DNA of 46,232 nt from CALEAR01 sp035301485 (GCA_035301485.1 DATGUF010000032.1:1-46232), one strand, 5' to 3'; shown: positions 1 to 8,293, counted from the stretch's first letter. Made by a program: numbers and translations. The notes: generated by a model from the sequence alone, not told the origin.

Positions 1-1
1 C

Positions 2-2938
2 ACTGGGCTTAATGCGCATCAGTTGTACACCCGTGGCTGTTTCTAGCAGTAAAGGCGTATCAACAGGCAGTTCGGGAAGGAGTAAATTAGCAAACAAATC
101 TGCTGAGCCCGTGGCTATCACAGTGGGATAGATACCCACCACCAGCGCATCCTCGCCTTCTTCACCACAATGCTTATCTCGATACTCTTCCTCGTATAAA
201 CACGTGTATTTACCGGCTCCCAAGATTTCGGCATTGAGATTACCCGCTAAGTGCAAGTAAGCCTTTTCGGGACAATAGTCTCCTTTGCCGCCTTTACAAC
301 CTAGGTTGCCCGAGTTTACTAAGCCACTCGCACCAGCAAACTCCAAGCGGGCTGAGTTTGGAACACCAGCGCCTGCTTCTATTAGCTCTCTCGTTTGTTT
401 AAAGATTTTATCGCCATCATCGCCACTGGTTTTGAAATACGTCATCACTGCAGGCGTATCTAACGTAGGCGTATTACGCAAAGATTGGTACACCGTGTTC
501 GTATTCTCTGTGCCAATAAAATACATTTTGCCTACGGTAAACGCGTTTGCCTCATCACCATCCTCAATAGCCAGTGGTGCTGTCATTAAAGGCTGGCCGT
601 TTTTGCCGCAGAAACCACTGCTGCAATTATTAGGATCCGTGTTCACCACGTAATAATATTTTTTCCCAATTTCCCATGGTTTGTTTGGGGTAAAGAACAA
701 ATCAAAATCGCCTTGCTCTATTTCACCGTCAATTAAATTATCGTCTTCATCCCTTACTTCAAAGGCACCCTGTGCAAGAGGCGCTATCGCTTTAGAGAAT
801 GTCAGGTGAATCGGGCGATTGCTTTGCACTAGTTGGGGTTTTAAGATCATTTTTTCATTACCATTTCGATCTTTATCGCCAATGCAATTCCCAATGTCCT
901 TATTTTCATCCCACTCTGCAGCACAAGGATAGCCTGGGTAAGTAGCAAACAAGAGCGGGTTTTTAAACAGCTTTGGTGCGTAGGTGCTGCCTAGATCACC
1001 CGCATATTCCAAATTAGCATCATCAAATTGATGCGTTGTAAATGAATAAGTTAATGGTGCAATGGGCTCGCCCGCTGCTTCACGAGCAAAGAAGCGCCGC
1101 ACAGCGCCGAGATTTTCACCCTGTTGTTCCACCACAGTAGAACTCGGCAAACCAGTAATCTGATCCGTCAACTTAACCGTATAAGTGGTTTGCGACTGGT
1201 AACTATTTCGATGTTTGATGACTAAACTGGCGCCATCTAAATACCACTCCACATCAGCTGCAGCCATTTTGACATCGCCTTCTTCGAGCCAAAAAGTGTG
1301 ACCATAGCGTAAAGTGCTTATGTCTAAAGGCTTATCAAAGTTGATGGCTAACGCATCTGAAGGGAGAAAACTGATTGTTTCACCAGCATCTGGCTGCAGA
1401 CCTTCATCCACATGAGGGTAAATCGAGCTAAACTGAGGCGCTTCTGCTACTTTCTTTGCTGCCTCATCAAATACCTTCTGGTGTTCGCTCGGCACATAAG
1501 ATTTCATTTGGAAACTCAAAAATCCAAACGCCTTTTCTGCGCCAAGGATGTCTGGCTCTACCACGCCTAATGCATCCACCCGCATGCTTTTGCCATCGAG
1601 GCTCGCCATACCGTTTAATTCGATGTGCATCACATCTTGGCTTAGCACCACGTTAGGCACCGAGTTTTCGGCCGTCATGGCCACATCCATGTAAAGCTTA
1701 ATTTGCTTAGGAGCATCAGGGGCGGAACTATAAGGGTTTGGATAAATATAACCGATAGCATCGGACAACACCGTCACCGATATTTCACCTGTATCCATAC
1801 TGTCATCAGCAGCTGCTGGCACGTTGCCCGCTATTCGAACCTTGATATTACTGCCTGATAACACACTGCCGCGCGGTACTCGCAGCGGTGTAATGTTTGG
1901 ATAGTTAGGGATATAGGCCAATTCAGCCAGTAAATCACCCTGCTGCATACTGGCGTCTTTATCGCCAAGAATAACTGAGTCCAAGGGCACGCAGTTTAAA
2001 GCTTGGCCCGTTAAAACAGACGTCTTGGGGTTGTTTTCAAGAGAGCATGGGAAATTCGCAATGTCACTGGGCTTCACCGTATCTTGAACTAGAATCGTTC
2101 TTGGCTCGGAACTCTGTGGTGTCAAAGCAAAAGTTTTACTAAAAACTTTCGGGGTTCCCTCATCGTTTTGGCCATGCAAGGCAGGTAAGTTGTGGAACAC
2201 CAATTGGTACTCCTGCCCCGGCTCTAGCAACTCACTGGGGTGTACGGTCATAGTATTGTGATTGGCCAATACGGTGACGTTTTCAACCAATTGCTGTTGC
2301 GCATCTAACAACTTTACGTGCTCGCCATAACGCACCACACTGCTATTTAAAGGCTCGTTGAACTGAAAGCGATAGGAGCTAAAATCCATGATTGGGTTTT
2401 CGCTCACTTTGTTGAGATCGGGGTACATTTTTTTAATGGAGAGGCTATCACCCACCCCTAGCTCTACCAAGCTGCCACGGTGCGTGGCCGCGATGGCTGT
2501 GTTAAAGCAAAAACGTTTATTCACCACCTTCTCACCACTTGCAGTGGGGACATCTACTAGTTCCGCACAATATTTAGAGTTTGCATCTAACTTTTCACTG
2601 GGTGTGAGCACCACCCCTAAATTATTATCAACAAACTCGAACTGCTTATCTTCGTTCCATGAAATAAGAGTGGCGCCTTTGTCTTTACAGATGCCACTAT
2701 CACACGTCAACTCAACACTTTCTTTTGTGAATTTTTCAGCATCCACAGGCTCAGAAAAACGGAGCACTAACGGGGTATTCAAAGATAAATTTTGTTGGCC
2801 ATCATATGGAAAACTGTAATAAAGCTCTGCCTCATTCCAGCTAGCCAATACTTCAGCGTTGGTCATCTTGTGATCACCCCCACCACAGGCTGCTAGCCCT
2901 GCAGCACCGGCCACCATGAGTGTTATTATTCTTTTCAT
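2..2938 (-). CDS. Large Ig-like-repeat lipoprotein, C-terminus beyond window
   Basis: An uninterrupted minus-strand reading frame runs from an ATG at 2938 to the window edge (at least 979 codons, no stop seen), so the C-terminus is missing. The N-terminus is a lipoprotein signal: basic MKR, a hydrophobic stretch, and lipobox LAAC with the lipidated Cys at residue 18, followed by GGGD (no Asp at +2). Several segments look like SbsA-type (Big_5) Ig-like domains, recognised by recurring strands such as VLRFSEPVD, FQFNEPLNSSVVRYG, INFDKPLDISTLRYG and LTFSKAI. That suggests at least four beta-sandwich repeats, each comparing a 'boundary' strand. Such proteins are typically outer-membrane or surface anchored; the ligand is unknown. 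A purine-rich AGAGG lies about 11 bases before the ATG. No catalytic domain is visible in the part present. Confidence 0.85.
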   Translation of the reverse strand, partial: MKRIITLMVAGAAGLAACGGGDHKMTNAEVLASWNEAELYYSFPYDGQQNLSLNTPLVLRFSEPVDAEKFTKESVELTCDSGICKDKGATLISWNEDKQFEFVDNNLGVVLTPSEKLDANSKYCAELVDVPTASGEKVVNKRFCFNTAIAATHRGSLVELGVGDSLSIKKMYPDLNKVSENPIMDFSSYRFQFNEPLNSSVVRYGEHVKLLDAQQQLVENVTVLANHNTMTVHPSELLEPGQEYQLVFHNLPALHGQNDEGTPKVFSKTFALTPQSSEPRTILVQDTVKPSDIANFPCSLENNPKTSVLTGQALNCVPLDSVILGDKDASMQQGDLLAELAYIPNYPNITPLRVPRGSVLSGSNIKVRIAGNVPAAADDSMDTGEISVTVLSDAIGYIYPNPYSSAPDAPKQIKLYMDVAMTAENSVPNVVLSQDVMHIELNGMASLDGKSMRVDALGVVEPDILGAEKAFGFLSFQMKSYVPSEHQKVFDEAAKKVAEAPQFSSIYPHVDEGLQPDAGETISFLPSDALAINFDKPLDISTLRYGHTFWLEEGDVKMAAADVEWYLDGASLVIKHRNSYQSQTTYTVKLTDQITGLPSSTVVEQQGENLGAVRRFFAREAAGEPIAPLTYSFTTHQFDDANLEYAGDLGSTYAPKLFKNPLLFATYPGYPCAAEWDENKDIGNCIGDKDRNGNEKMILKPQLVQSNRPIHLTFSKAIAPLAQGAFEVRDEDDNLIDGEIEQGDFDLFFTPNKPWEIGKKYYYVVNTDPNNCSSGFCGKNGQPLMTAPLAIEDGDEANAFTVGKMYFIGTENTNTVYQSLRNTPTLDTPAVMTYFKTSGDDGDKIFKQTRELIEAGAGVPNSARLEFAGASGLVNSGNLGCKGGKGDYCPEKAYLHLAGNLNAEILGAGKYTCLYEEEYRDKHCGEEGEDALVVGIYPTVIATGSADLFANLLLPELPVDTPLLLETATGVQLMRIKPS

Positions 2939-2964
2939 TATTCTTGTGCCTCTTAGTGTTTGAA

Positions 2965-3188
2965 TTATAACGACATACAAGGTACATCCTTGCATTCACC
3001 TGCAGCAGTTAACTGGCAAGGTGGCGCAAGGCGGCTAAACTCAACGTGCTTGAGCGCTACGCTTCTTGTGTCATTATGTTTAAACAGGGTTTGACCCACA
3101 GACAATGGGTTGCAAAAGGCATAGTGATACCCTCCGCACATTCATAGCCTGAGATACCACCTAAATGAGTGAGTAATTGTTGGGACAT
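2965..3188 (-). pseudogene. Frameshifted remnant of a small Cys-rich protein
   Basis: Two minus-strand frames abut here. The first is open upstream to a TAA at 3258-3260 and, from an ATG at 3188, reads MSQQLLTHLGGISGYECAEG. The second continues as YHYAFCNPLSVGQTLF and ends CKDVPCMSL-stop at 2965. They join if a single G is restored in the G-run opposite 3130-3132, giving about 74 residues with six cysteines. I recognise no family. It could be a decayed gene, a sequencing error, or chance; the smooth Cys- and aromatic-rich continuation across the junction is the only support. No strong ribosome binding site precedes 3188. It ends 26 bases before the start of the Ig-like lipoprotein. Confidence 0.3.
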
Positions 3189-3502
3189 CGCCAAATTCTT
3201 ATTGTTTATTATTAAATTGTGCACAACGTCTTGTTTAGGTGACGTTTTATTATTTTTTTAAACTATCGCCCACGAGCCAAAATAAATGTGCTCGCAGGTT
3301 ATCGTCATCAAACTTATACATTCACCTTCAACGCAGCAATGATTTTTTATCATGATTAGTTTGTCTTTACGGCCACACCACAAAAAAAAGAGGGTTCCGC
3401 TATCACTTCTGCCGCACTTTCTTGTGGTAGCAAACGCTTATAAGCAAAAAAAGCCCCATCTCAATATTGAGACAGGGCTTTGCTAAGGTGTAACGCGTAC
3501 AG
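2968..3502. other. Gap between OmpA gene and Ig-like lipoprotein
   Basis: About 535 bases without an intact gene. It holds the frameshifted remnant (2965-3188), the OmpA-gene terminator (3450-3481) and, between them, AT-rich sequence with a small ATGAT/ATCAT inverted repeat near 3335. I see nothing else supportable. Confidence 0.6.
3450..3481 (-). terminator. Rho-independent terminator of the OmpA-like gene
   Basis: On the minus strand AAAGCCC, TG, TCTCAAT, ATTGAGA, TG, GGGCTTT form a two-part hairpin that is followed by a run of T. It lies about 20 bases past the stop of the OmpA-family gene. Confidence 0.85.
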
Positions 3503-4462
3503 CTAGTTATCTTTTAAACGTCGCATTTCAATGCGTCGGTTTGTTTCACGCCCTTCAGCAGTATCGTTAGTAGCAATTGGCTTGGTTAACCCATAGCCCA
3601 CCGTAGTGAGGCGATCTGCTTTAACACCTAACTCCACAAGATAATCCTTCACTGCGTTTGCGCGGCGCTCAGAAAGTTGCTGGTTATACTCCGCTGAGCC
3701 CTGTGAATCAGTGTGGCCGCTGATTTCTACTTGGAAGTGCTTGTGATGGAGCAATCTATCTGCTACTTCTTGCAAGGTACGCTTGGCATTCACGGTTAAA
3801 CGCTCTGAATCGAATTCAAAGTTAACGCCATGTAGCACTTCTGGTTGCTCCACAATCACTTTAGGCACTTCAACCACACGTTCCGTTTCAACTGTCACCA
3901 CTTGGCTGGGCAAGGTTTTGGTACGCCCAAACAAGGGGAAGTTAATGCCCACGTGAAAGCGAACATCGTCAAAAGGATCATTACCGCTGCCATCTTTGGT
4001 GTAATCTTGGAAATAACGGGCATCTGCGCGTAAGCTCATGGCGCCCCACACTTCACGCACCATCACGCCTAAACCAGCGTTCCAGTAGCCCTGTGTGTCT
4101 GTACCATGAATGGTGTCGGAATAAATGCCACCCGCACCTAGCACCACATAAGGGTTAAAGGTTTTGTCGCGCAACATGTATAAACCATCTACACCTAGGC
4201 CATACTGCCAATCTTGGCCGCTGCCCTTGTCGCGCTCAATATCGTTACCAAAAGCTGCTAGCTCTATATGCCAACGGTCAGCTATTTGTTTCATTAAGCC
4301 CACTCGGAGGCCGATGCCGTAATCCGCATCTCGGCGGTTGCTATCTGTATCTACATAAACACCCATAATGGATGTTTCCCAACCTGGGTTTTCTGCAGCC
4401 TGAGCCGCGGAGAAACAAAAGAGCGATAACACAAACGCCAGCGCTAAATGTTTTAATTTCAT
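3503..4462 (-). CDS. OmpA-family outer membrane protein
   Basis: 319 residues. An Sec signal peptide (MKLKHLALAF..., cleavage after about AAQA, residue 22) is followed by an N-terminal outer-membrane beta-barrel-like region (about 25-185). A short linker rich in V, E and P (about 190-212) precedes a C-terminal OmpA peptidoglycan-binding domain (about 213-315). The C-terminal domain shows NFEFDSE, SGHTDSQG, LSERRANAV and TNRRIEM; the Asp of GHTD and the first Arg of NRRIE correspond to the diaminopimelate-binding pair of the family. Likely role: anchoring the outer membrane to peptidoglycan, possibly with a small pore. It starts 15 bases after the stop of the upstream lipoprotein, with GGGG upstream of the ATG, so the two are probably cotranscribed. 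It is an OmpA-like protein, not necessarily the orthologue of E. coli OmpA. Confidence 0.9.
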   Translation of the reverse strand: MKLKHLALAFVLSLFCFSAAQAAENPGWETSIMGVYVDTDSNRRDADYGIGLRVGLMKQIADRWHIELAAFGNDIERDKGSGQDWQYGLGVDGLYMLRDKTFNPYVVLGAGGIYSDTIHGTDTQGYWNAGLGVMVREVWGAMSLRADARYFQDYTKDGSGNDPFDDVRFHVGINFPLFGRTKTLPSQVVTVETERVVEVPKVIVEQPEVLHGVNFEFDSERLTVNAKRTLQEVADRLLHHKHFQVEISGHTDSQGSAEYNQQLSERRANAVKDYLVELGVKADRLTTVGYGLTKPIATNDTAEGRETNRRIEMRRLKDN

Positions 4463-4477
4463 TGTTACATCCCCATT

Positions 4478-6061
4478 TTAATGAATGGTGTTATTGTTAA
4501 CGGTGTTGCGACGCACAAATCCTGCGCCCACTAGCAATACCGTAATAAACCAAGCAAAGCTACCGATAAGGCTTTCTAAGTTAGCTACATAGATGTTCAA
4601 GTAGCCTTCCCCAACTTCTTCTGCCTCATCATACTTGACAAGTTTAGCCATTGCTTCCTCGACCCTTTCACGATTTACGGTATCTGATCCAGCTTTCGTT
4701 GCATAGAAAGAGGATCTGGGGCCAGAGGTACCAGTGGCATCAGGCTGTATTTTTTCGATCACTCTATTGATATCAGCGTGCAATGTAGCCGCTGCATTTC
4801 TACGTGCACTCTGAATACCACTTACATCTAGCTCCTTGTTAGCAGGACTTTTAACATCAAACATCCAATCCGAAAAAGCTAACGTTGCGTACATATTAGC
4901 CAATTGCCCTGAATTGTTTTTCACAACAACATCATCTATTTTCAACTTGTTTTGCTCTTCTAATAACTTCACTACTCTATTAATAGACTGCTCAATTAAA
5001 CCAAACGCTTCCTTAACACGTACTTGGCGCGTGCCTCCGAGTGGATCCATATTACCCATCACCGAGGGTTGCAATGTGTTCACTTCAGAAACAAGTGCTT
5101 TTAACTGCTCTTTTAACTCTACTGTGGACGTGGCAACATCCTTTGGATCAAAACCACCTGCTGGCTGGCCTTCTTGTAAATAAATAGCCTCCTGCACATC
5201 ATCTACTTTTTTACGAATGCTTTGTAGTGATGTGTAAATAGCTGCACGTAATTTTTGGCCTGAGTCTTTATGCCCATCTCCACCTGAAGGGCCATAATTA
5301 TAAAAGAAACCTTCTTCCCCAAAATCACCCTCATTAGGCAATTCCAATGGTAATTCCTGAGCCTTTAAAGCACAGCCTGTACGTTCAGCATTGAAATTAA
5401 ATGGTTCGTAAGCTGCCACCATTATTTGCTCGGTATAAAGCAATAACTGACTCAACAAACCCTTGCTATAGGCTTCTTTTAAAGCATCAGCGGGATCAGC
5501 GTTTGCGAGCTTCCAACCCAATAAAATATCGTGAATATGGTTTTCTGTATTATGCAGTTCAGTGAGGCACATTACCTGTGTTGGGAACACTTCAATGCCT
5601 TCGAAACCACGGAAAGAAAATAGTTGACCTAATTGATCTGTACTGTCACCACGTACCTTGTTGCTTGGTTTTTTTCCACGCTCATAAGAGAGGTTTTTTT
5701 CCAAATGCTGCAATTCTCTTAGCAACTCTCGTTGTAGAGTATTGTTCACATCACGTACGGGTGCCAACAAGCTAGCCGGACGGCCATCTTTGCCATACTC
5801 ATAGCCCGGATTAATCGCATCTTCAAAGTTTGGCCCATCTACTAAATCATCTTTAACGCCGTCGTTGCCATCGCCGTTAGAGCCATCATCGCCGTCGCTG
5901 CCAGAACCATTACCGTCACCTGCTCCACCATCGCCGTTACCATCACCAGGGTTTTCAACCATCGTGTTATCACCACCGCTACTGCCTGAAGACTTACACC
6001 CAGACAGTGCAAACACACTCACAAATAAAGCTACCAACAATAATCGAATCACAGAACTCAT
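4478..6061 (-). CDS. Lipoprotein with C-terminal membrane anchor (paralogue A)
   Basis: 527 residues, no named family recognised. The N-terminus is a lipoprotein signal with lipobox LSGC (Cys near 22), followed by a low-complexity Gly/Asp/Ser/Asn-rich linker (about 24-70). The middle is a mainly helical domain. The C-terminus has a hydrophobic segment, AWFITVLLVGAGF, followed directly by two arginines and a short polar tail. It is a paralogue of the next upstream gene: both share the blocks GFE.FPTQVMCL / GFEVFTQQVVCL, D(I/V)LLGW, a YTE helix, a following conserved Cys, and the terminal ...GF(V/M)RR anchor. The tail resembles a sorting-type C-terminus (hydrophobic stretch plus basic end) but has no PEP, LPXTG or Gly-Gly signature. 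Likely envelope-located and cotranscribed with the OmpA-like gene. Function unknown. Confidence 0.75.
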   Translation of the reverse strand: MSSVIRLLLVALFVSVFALSGCKSSGSSGGDNTMVENPGDGNGDGGAGDGNGSGSDGDDGSNGDGNDGVKDDLVDGPNFEDAINPGYEYGKDGRPASLLAPVRDVNNTLQRELLRELQHLEKNLSYERGKKPSNKVRGDSTDQLGQLFSFRGFEGIEVFPTQVMCLTELHNTENHIHDILLGWKLANADPADALKEAYSKGLLSQLLLYTEQIMVAAYEPFNFNAERTGCALKAQELPLELPNEGDFGEEGFFYNYGPSGGDGHKDSGQKLRAAIYTSLQSIRKKVDDVQEAIYLQEGQPAGGFDPKDVATSTVELKEQLKALVSEVNTLQPSVMGNMDPLGGTRQVRVKEAFGLIEQSINRVVKLLEEQNKLKIDDVVVKNNSGQLANMYATLAFSDWMFDVKSPANKELDVSGIQSARRNAAATLHADINRVIEKIQPDATGTSGPRSSFYATKAGSDTVNRERVEEAMAKLVKYDEAEEVGEGYLNIYVANLESLIGSFAWFITVLLVGAGFVRRNTVNNNTIH

Positions 6062-6198
6062 CTTTTATCCCTAAGATACCTAGAGCCACACCAAAACTTC
6101 CCCTTGCCGCAGGGGTTCCATCTCAGTGTGGTTTATTTACAAAGAATGCCCTTACGCGGCAGAGCCACAAAAGGTGTCGAAGCAATGCAGTTGTGCGC

Positions 6199-6215
6199 GT
6201 TGATATTTTATCAAC
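6199..6215. promoter_or_regulatory. Perfect inverted repeat GTTGATA-TTT-TATCAAC
   Basis: A perfect 7-base inverted repeat with a 3-base centre, about 140 bases before the start of lipoprotein paralogue A. The geometry suits a dimeric repressor/activator site, but no regulator is identifiable and chance is possible in AT-rich DNA. Confidence 0.3.
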
Positions 6216-6368
6216 ACAGAAATTGAATTGCTTAAAATACCACCACGCTATTTTTTGCATTTAAGCGGCGGCATCATAGTAAGAGGGAAAATGTAATTCA
6301 ATCCTTATTTGTAACAACTCAGGGCATACAAATAGGTTGCAAGCAAACAAATGTGTTTATATTAATAA

Positions 6369-6397
6369 AAATGCCGCACAACCCGTGTGCGGCATTT
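6369..6397 (-). terminator. Rho-independent terminator of paralogue B
   Basis: A perfect 12-base stem (AAATGCCGCACA / TGTGCGGCATTT) with a 5-base loop lies about 10 bases past the stop of the 460-residue lipoprotein. A T-rich stretch follows on the minus strand. Confidence 0.85.
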
Positions 6398-6406
6398 AAT
6401 TAGATA

Positions 6407-7789
6407 CTACAGAGTACGTAATCGGCGGCGCATAAATCCAAACATCACCAATACCGCACTAAGTAGCCACTGCCATGCTCCTAGCATGTTTGGAAGGGCT
6501 TCAATGTATCGCTCGGTAAAGGTTTCGGCGAGTTCAAATGCATCATCCACCGCTTTTTTATCCACTTCTTCTGAAGAGCCAAATAAGCTAGAAGAAGGCG
6601 TCCAGCCCTTATCTGGATCAACTTTCATTTGCTCTACATTGTCTAACAGGTTAGCAATGATGTCGCCTTTTTTATCGTCGCTGACCCTACGATTCACCCA
6701 ACCGGCTAGCGCCACATTATTCACCATACGCAACATCATATTGTAAATATTATTGGCCACTGTATCGTCTAAGCGGCTTGCTATGCTGTCTTGGAGATCG
6801 ATCATGTTAGCAACGCGGTATACGGACGCTCCCACATCGGCCACCAATTGGCGCGGGCGTTTTTGATCGCTGTTTTCAAGCAATGAAAAGAAACTTTGCG
6901 GCTGAGCTCCGTTTTCCACCAATGGGGCCTTTTCATTACCAATGGCTTCGCCCATAGCACGCAAACCTTGTGACAATTGCGTTAAGCTGCCAAACACATC
7001 GGCAACATCAAAATCTGTTTCTTCGCCCTTGTACAGCGGATAACGCACTTGCAAATGGGCGCGATTAATAATCGTAGCCACTCTCTCTGCCACTTGGTTT
7101 TGGCTTAATTCTGGCGTCATGGCAATGAGCTGAGGATCGATAGTGTTGCCAGCAAACTCTGCACATTCAAACTGATCACCATTTTGTGCTTCAAAAGGGC
7201 GAATCACCGCTGCTAAGGTTTTTTCCGTGTAAGCCGCCAGTGCATCTAGCAGACCAGTTTCCACCGCTTTCGCATAACCTTCCGTTTGCTCTGCCTGCAC
7301 CCAGCCTAACAACACATCATAAAAGGTGAGCTCTGCTTCGTAGAGGGGCACGAGGCAAACCACTTGTTGGGTGAACACTTCAAACCCATCGAAGGGGCTG
7401 GTTTTAAAAATCTTCTTATCATAAAAATAAGCGCGTTTTTCCTCGTTATTTTTATGCTCTTCTAAAAATTGTCTCTGCTTTTCCAAAAGCCCGGACAGCA
7501 CAGTACGTGCAGCCTCAAGCTTTGCCGCCGGGGTGGTTTGGCCGCTCGCTAAGGTAGCATTAAATGCGTACTCACGTTTTGGATCAACGTTTAGCTTAAA
7601 TGCGCCCTCATCTTCAATATCCTCTTCTGGCTCCGTGCCCTCTTCGCCTTCAATTGGCGTTTCAATTTCAGAGCCAGTGGGCGGAGTGGTTCCCTGTTCG
7701 GCGCTGCTGCTGCTTTCTTGGCAGCCCATCAAAAACAACAGGGTAAATAACCCAAGCAGGGGTAATTTAAACAAACGATGGCGTTGCAT
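6407..7789 (-). CDS. Lipoprotein with C-terminal membrane anchor (paralogue B)
   Basis: 460 residues, no named family recognised. Lipoprotein signal with lipobox LMGC (Cys near 23), then a Ser/Glu/Thr/Pro-rich acidic linker (about 25-62). A helical domain follows with the blocks FDGFEVFTQQVVCLVPL and DVLLGWVQAEQ and a second conserved Cys in FECAEF. The C-terminus is a hydrophobic segment WLLSAVLVMFGF followed by RRRLRTL. The domain order matches paralogue A (about 4.5-6.1 kb), although the linkers differ in composition (Glu/Pro here, Gly/Asp there), as expected for a linker under little sequence constraint. The unusual feature is a lipid anchor at one end and a possible transmembrane anchor at the other. 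It has its own terminator, so it is transcribed separately from paralogue A. Confidence 0.75.
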   Translation of the reverse strand: MQRHRLFKLPLLGLFTLLFLMGCQESSSSAEQGTTPPTGSEIETPIEGEEGTEPEEDIEDEGAFKLNVDPKREYAFNATLASGQTTPAAKLEAARTVLSGLLEKQRQFLEEHKNNEEKRAYFYDKKIFKTSPFDGFEVFTQQVVCLVPLYEAELTFYDVLLGWVQAEQTEGYAKAVETGLLDALAAYTEKTLAAVIRPFEAQNGDQFECAEFAGNTIDPQLIAMTPELSQNQVAERVATIINRAHLQVRYPLYKGEETDFDVADVFGSLTQLSQGLRAMGEAIGNEKAPLVENGAQPQSFFSLLENSDQKRPRQLVADVGASVYRVANMIDLQDSIASRLDDTVANNIYNMMLRMVNNVALAGWVNRRVSDDKKGDIIANLLDNVEQMKVDPDKGWTPSSSLFGSSEEVDKKAVDDAFELAETFTERYIEALPNMLGAWQWLLSAVLVMFGFMRRRLRTL

Positions 7790-7930
7790 AGTAGTCCTCT
7801 TTTATTGTTGTTGGCTCTTTTGACGCCACACAGCTTCCACAATTTACCGTTAAGCCAGTAACCCTTGAGCCCCTTGAAGCAGGGCCAACATAAAAAATAA
7901 CCCCTTTGAAGTCTATGTTTCGGGTTAGCT

Positions 7931-8071
7931 TTAAAAACATTGGCCAATGTATTTGTTACGATAGTGCCAACTTAATTTTTTAGCTAAGCTCCTTAGCGAT
8001 ATTAAAGTGGCTGCTGAGCTGCTGGTAACAGCTAGGGCTGCATATAAAACGGTTTTCGCTAAGCGTTGCAT
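7931..8071 (-). CDS. Possible 46-residue membrane or exported peptide
   Basis: A short frame from an ATG at 8071, preceded by AAAGGGAAAAAC (AAGGG, about 8 bases before the ATG). The product begins MQRLAKTVLYAALAV and has one hydrophobic stretch (about residues 8-24), then a basic C-terminal half ending in Cys-Phe. The same frame is open further upstream, but the ribosome binding site favours this ATG. It lies downstream of the minus-strand Pho-box-like element and upstream of lipoprotein paralogue B. No homologue recognised; it may be a chance frame. Confidence 0.3.
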   Translation of the reverse strand: MQRLAKTVLYAALAVTSSSAATLISLRSLAKKLSWHYRNKYIGQCF

Positions 8072-8142
8072 TGTTTTTCCCTTTACAGAATTGATGGGAA
8101 GCAACGTTTTCTGTTTTGCGTGAGGCACTATGCCCGCAGCAT

Positions 8143-8160
8143 ATGACAAGAATATGACAA
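8143..8160 (-). promoter_or_regulatory. phoB box: Pho-box-like tandem repeat, minus orientation
   Basis: On the minus strand TTGTCAT-ATTC-TTGTCAT, two 7-base repeats with an 11-base period. This matches the PhoB box (CTGTCAT repeats, 11-base period) at 12 of 14 repeat positions. CATAGT, a possible -10, follows 10 bases after the second repeat, the spacing expected for a Pho promoter. It would fire toward the small peptide frame and lipoprotein paralogue B, and it is adjacent to phosphatase genes. Confidence 0.5.
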
Positions 8161-8186
8161 GGCATCAAAAACCGCTATTGGATTGC

Positions 8187-8204
8187 TTGTCATGAAACAG
8201 TAAC
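8187..8204 (+). promoter_or_regulatory. phoB box: Partial Pho box upstream of phoD
   Basis: TTGTCAT-GAAA-CAGTAAC on the plus strand: the first repeat matches the PhoB half-site at 6 of 7, the second only about 4 of 7. It lies 90 bases before the phoD start and would place phosphatase expression under phosphate control. Weaker than the minus-strand element. Confidence 0.35.
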
Positions 8205-8293
8205 AAATGACGCTTAACTTAATGGCCAACTCCCTTGCGAAAGCAGGGAGCTTAAAGAACATAATAAAACAACCTTATCGATGGAGCCTAGTA

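Larger units (their letters stand above)
6062..6406. other. Intergenic region upstream of paralogue A
   Basis: 345 bases with no gene I can support. It contains the terminator of the upstream paralogue (6369-6397) and a 7+7 inverted repeat (6199-6215), and must hold the promoter of the paralogue A/OmpA-like unit. Small open frames here lack a ribosome binding site or sensible composition. Confidence 0.6.
7790..8293. other. Divergent control region with Pho-box-like repeats
   Basis: About 500 bases between the minus-strand lipoprotein and the plus-strand phosphatase. It contains a possible 46-codon minus-strand gene (7931-8071), an 11-base-period repeat on the minus strand (8143-8160) and a weaker one on the plus strand (8187-8204). 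The remainder shows nothing I can name. Confidence 0.6.

Noticed and set aside
2388..2819. 143-codon plus-strand frame at the left edge
   Set aside because: Antisense to the continuous Ig-like lipoprotein frame, which has a lipobox and repeat domains.
5865..5975. Repetitive CCATCGCCG-like stretch as a DNA repeat element
   Set aside because: It is the coding sequence for the Gly/Asp-rich linker of lipoprotein paralogue A, in frame throughout.
4478..7789. C-terminal tails as rhombosortase (Gly-Gly-CTERM) or PEP-CTERM signals
   Set aside because: No Gly-Gly or PEP motif precedes the hydrophobic segment, and no sortase-like gene is nearby; kept only as an unnamed sorting-like tail.
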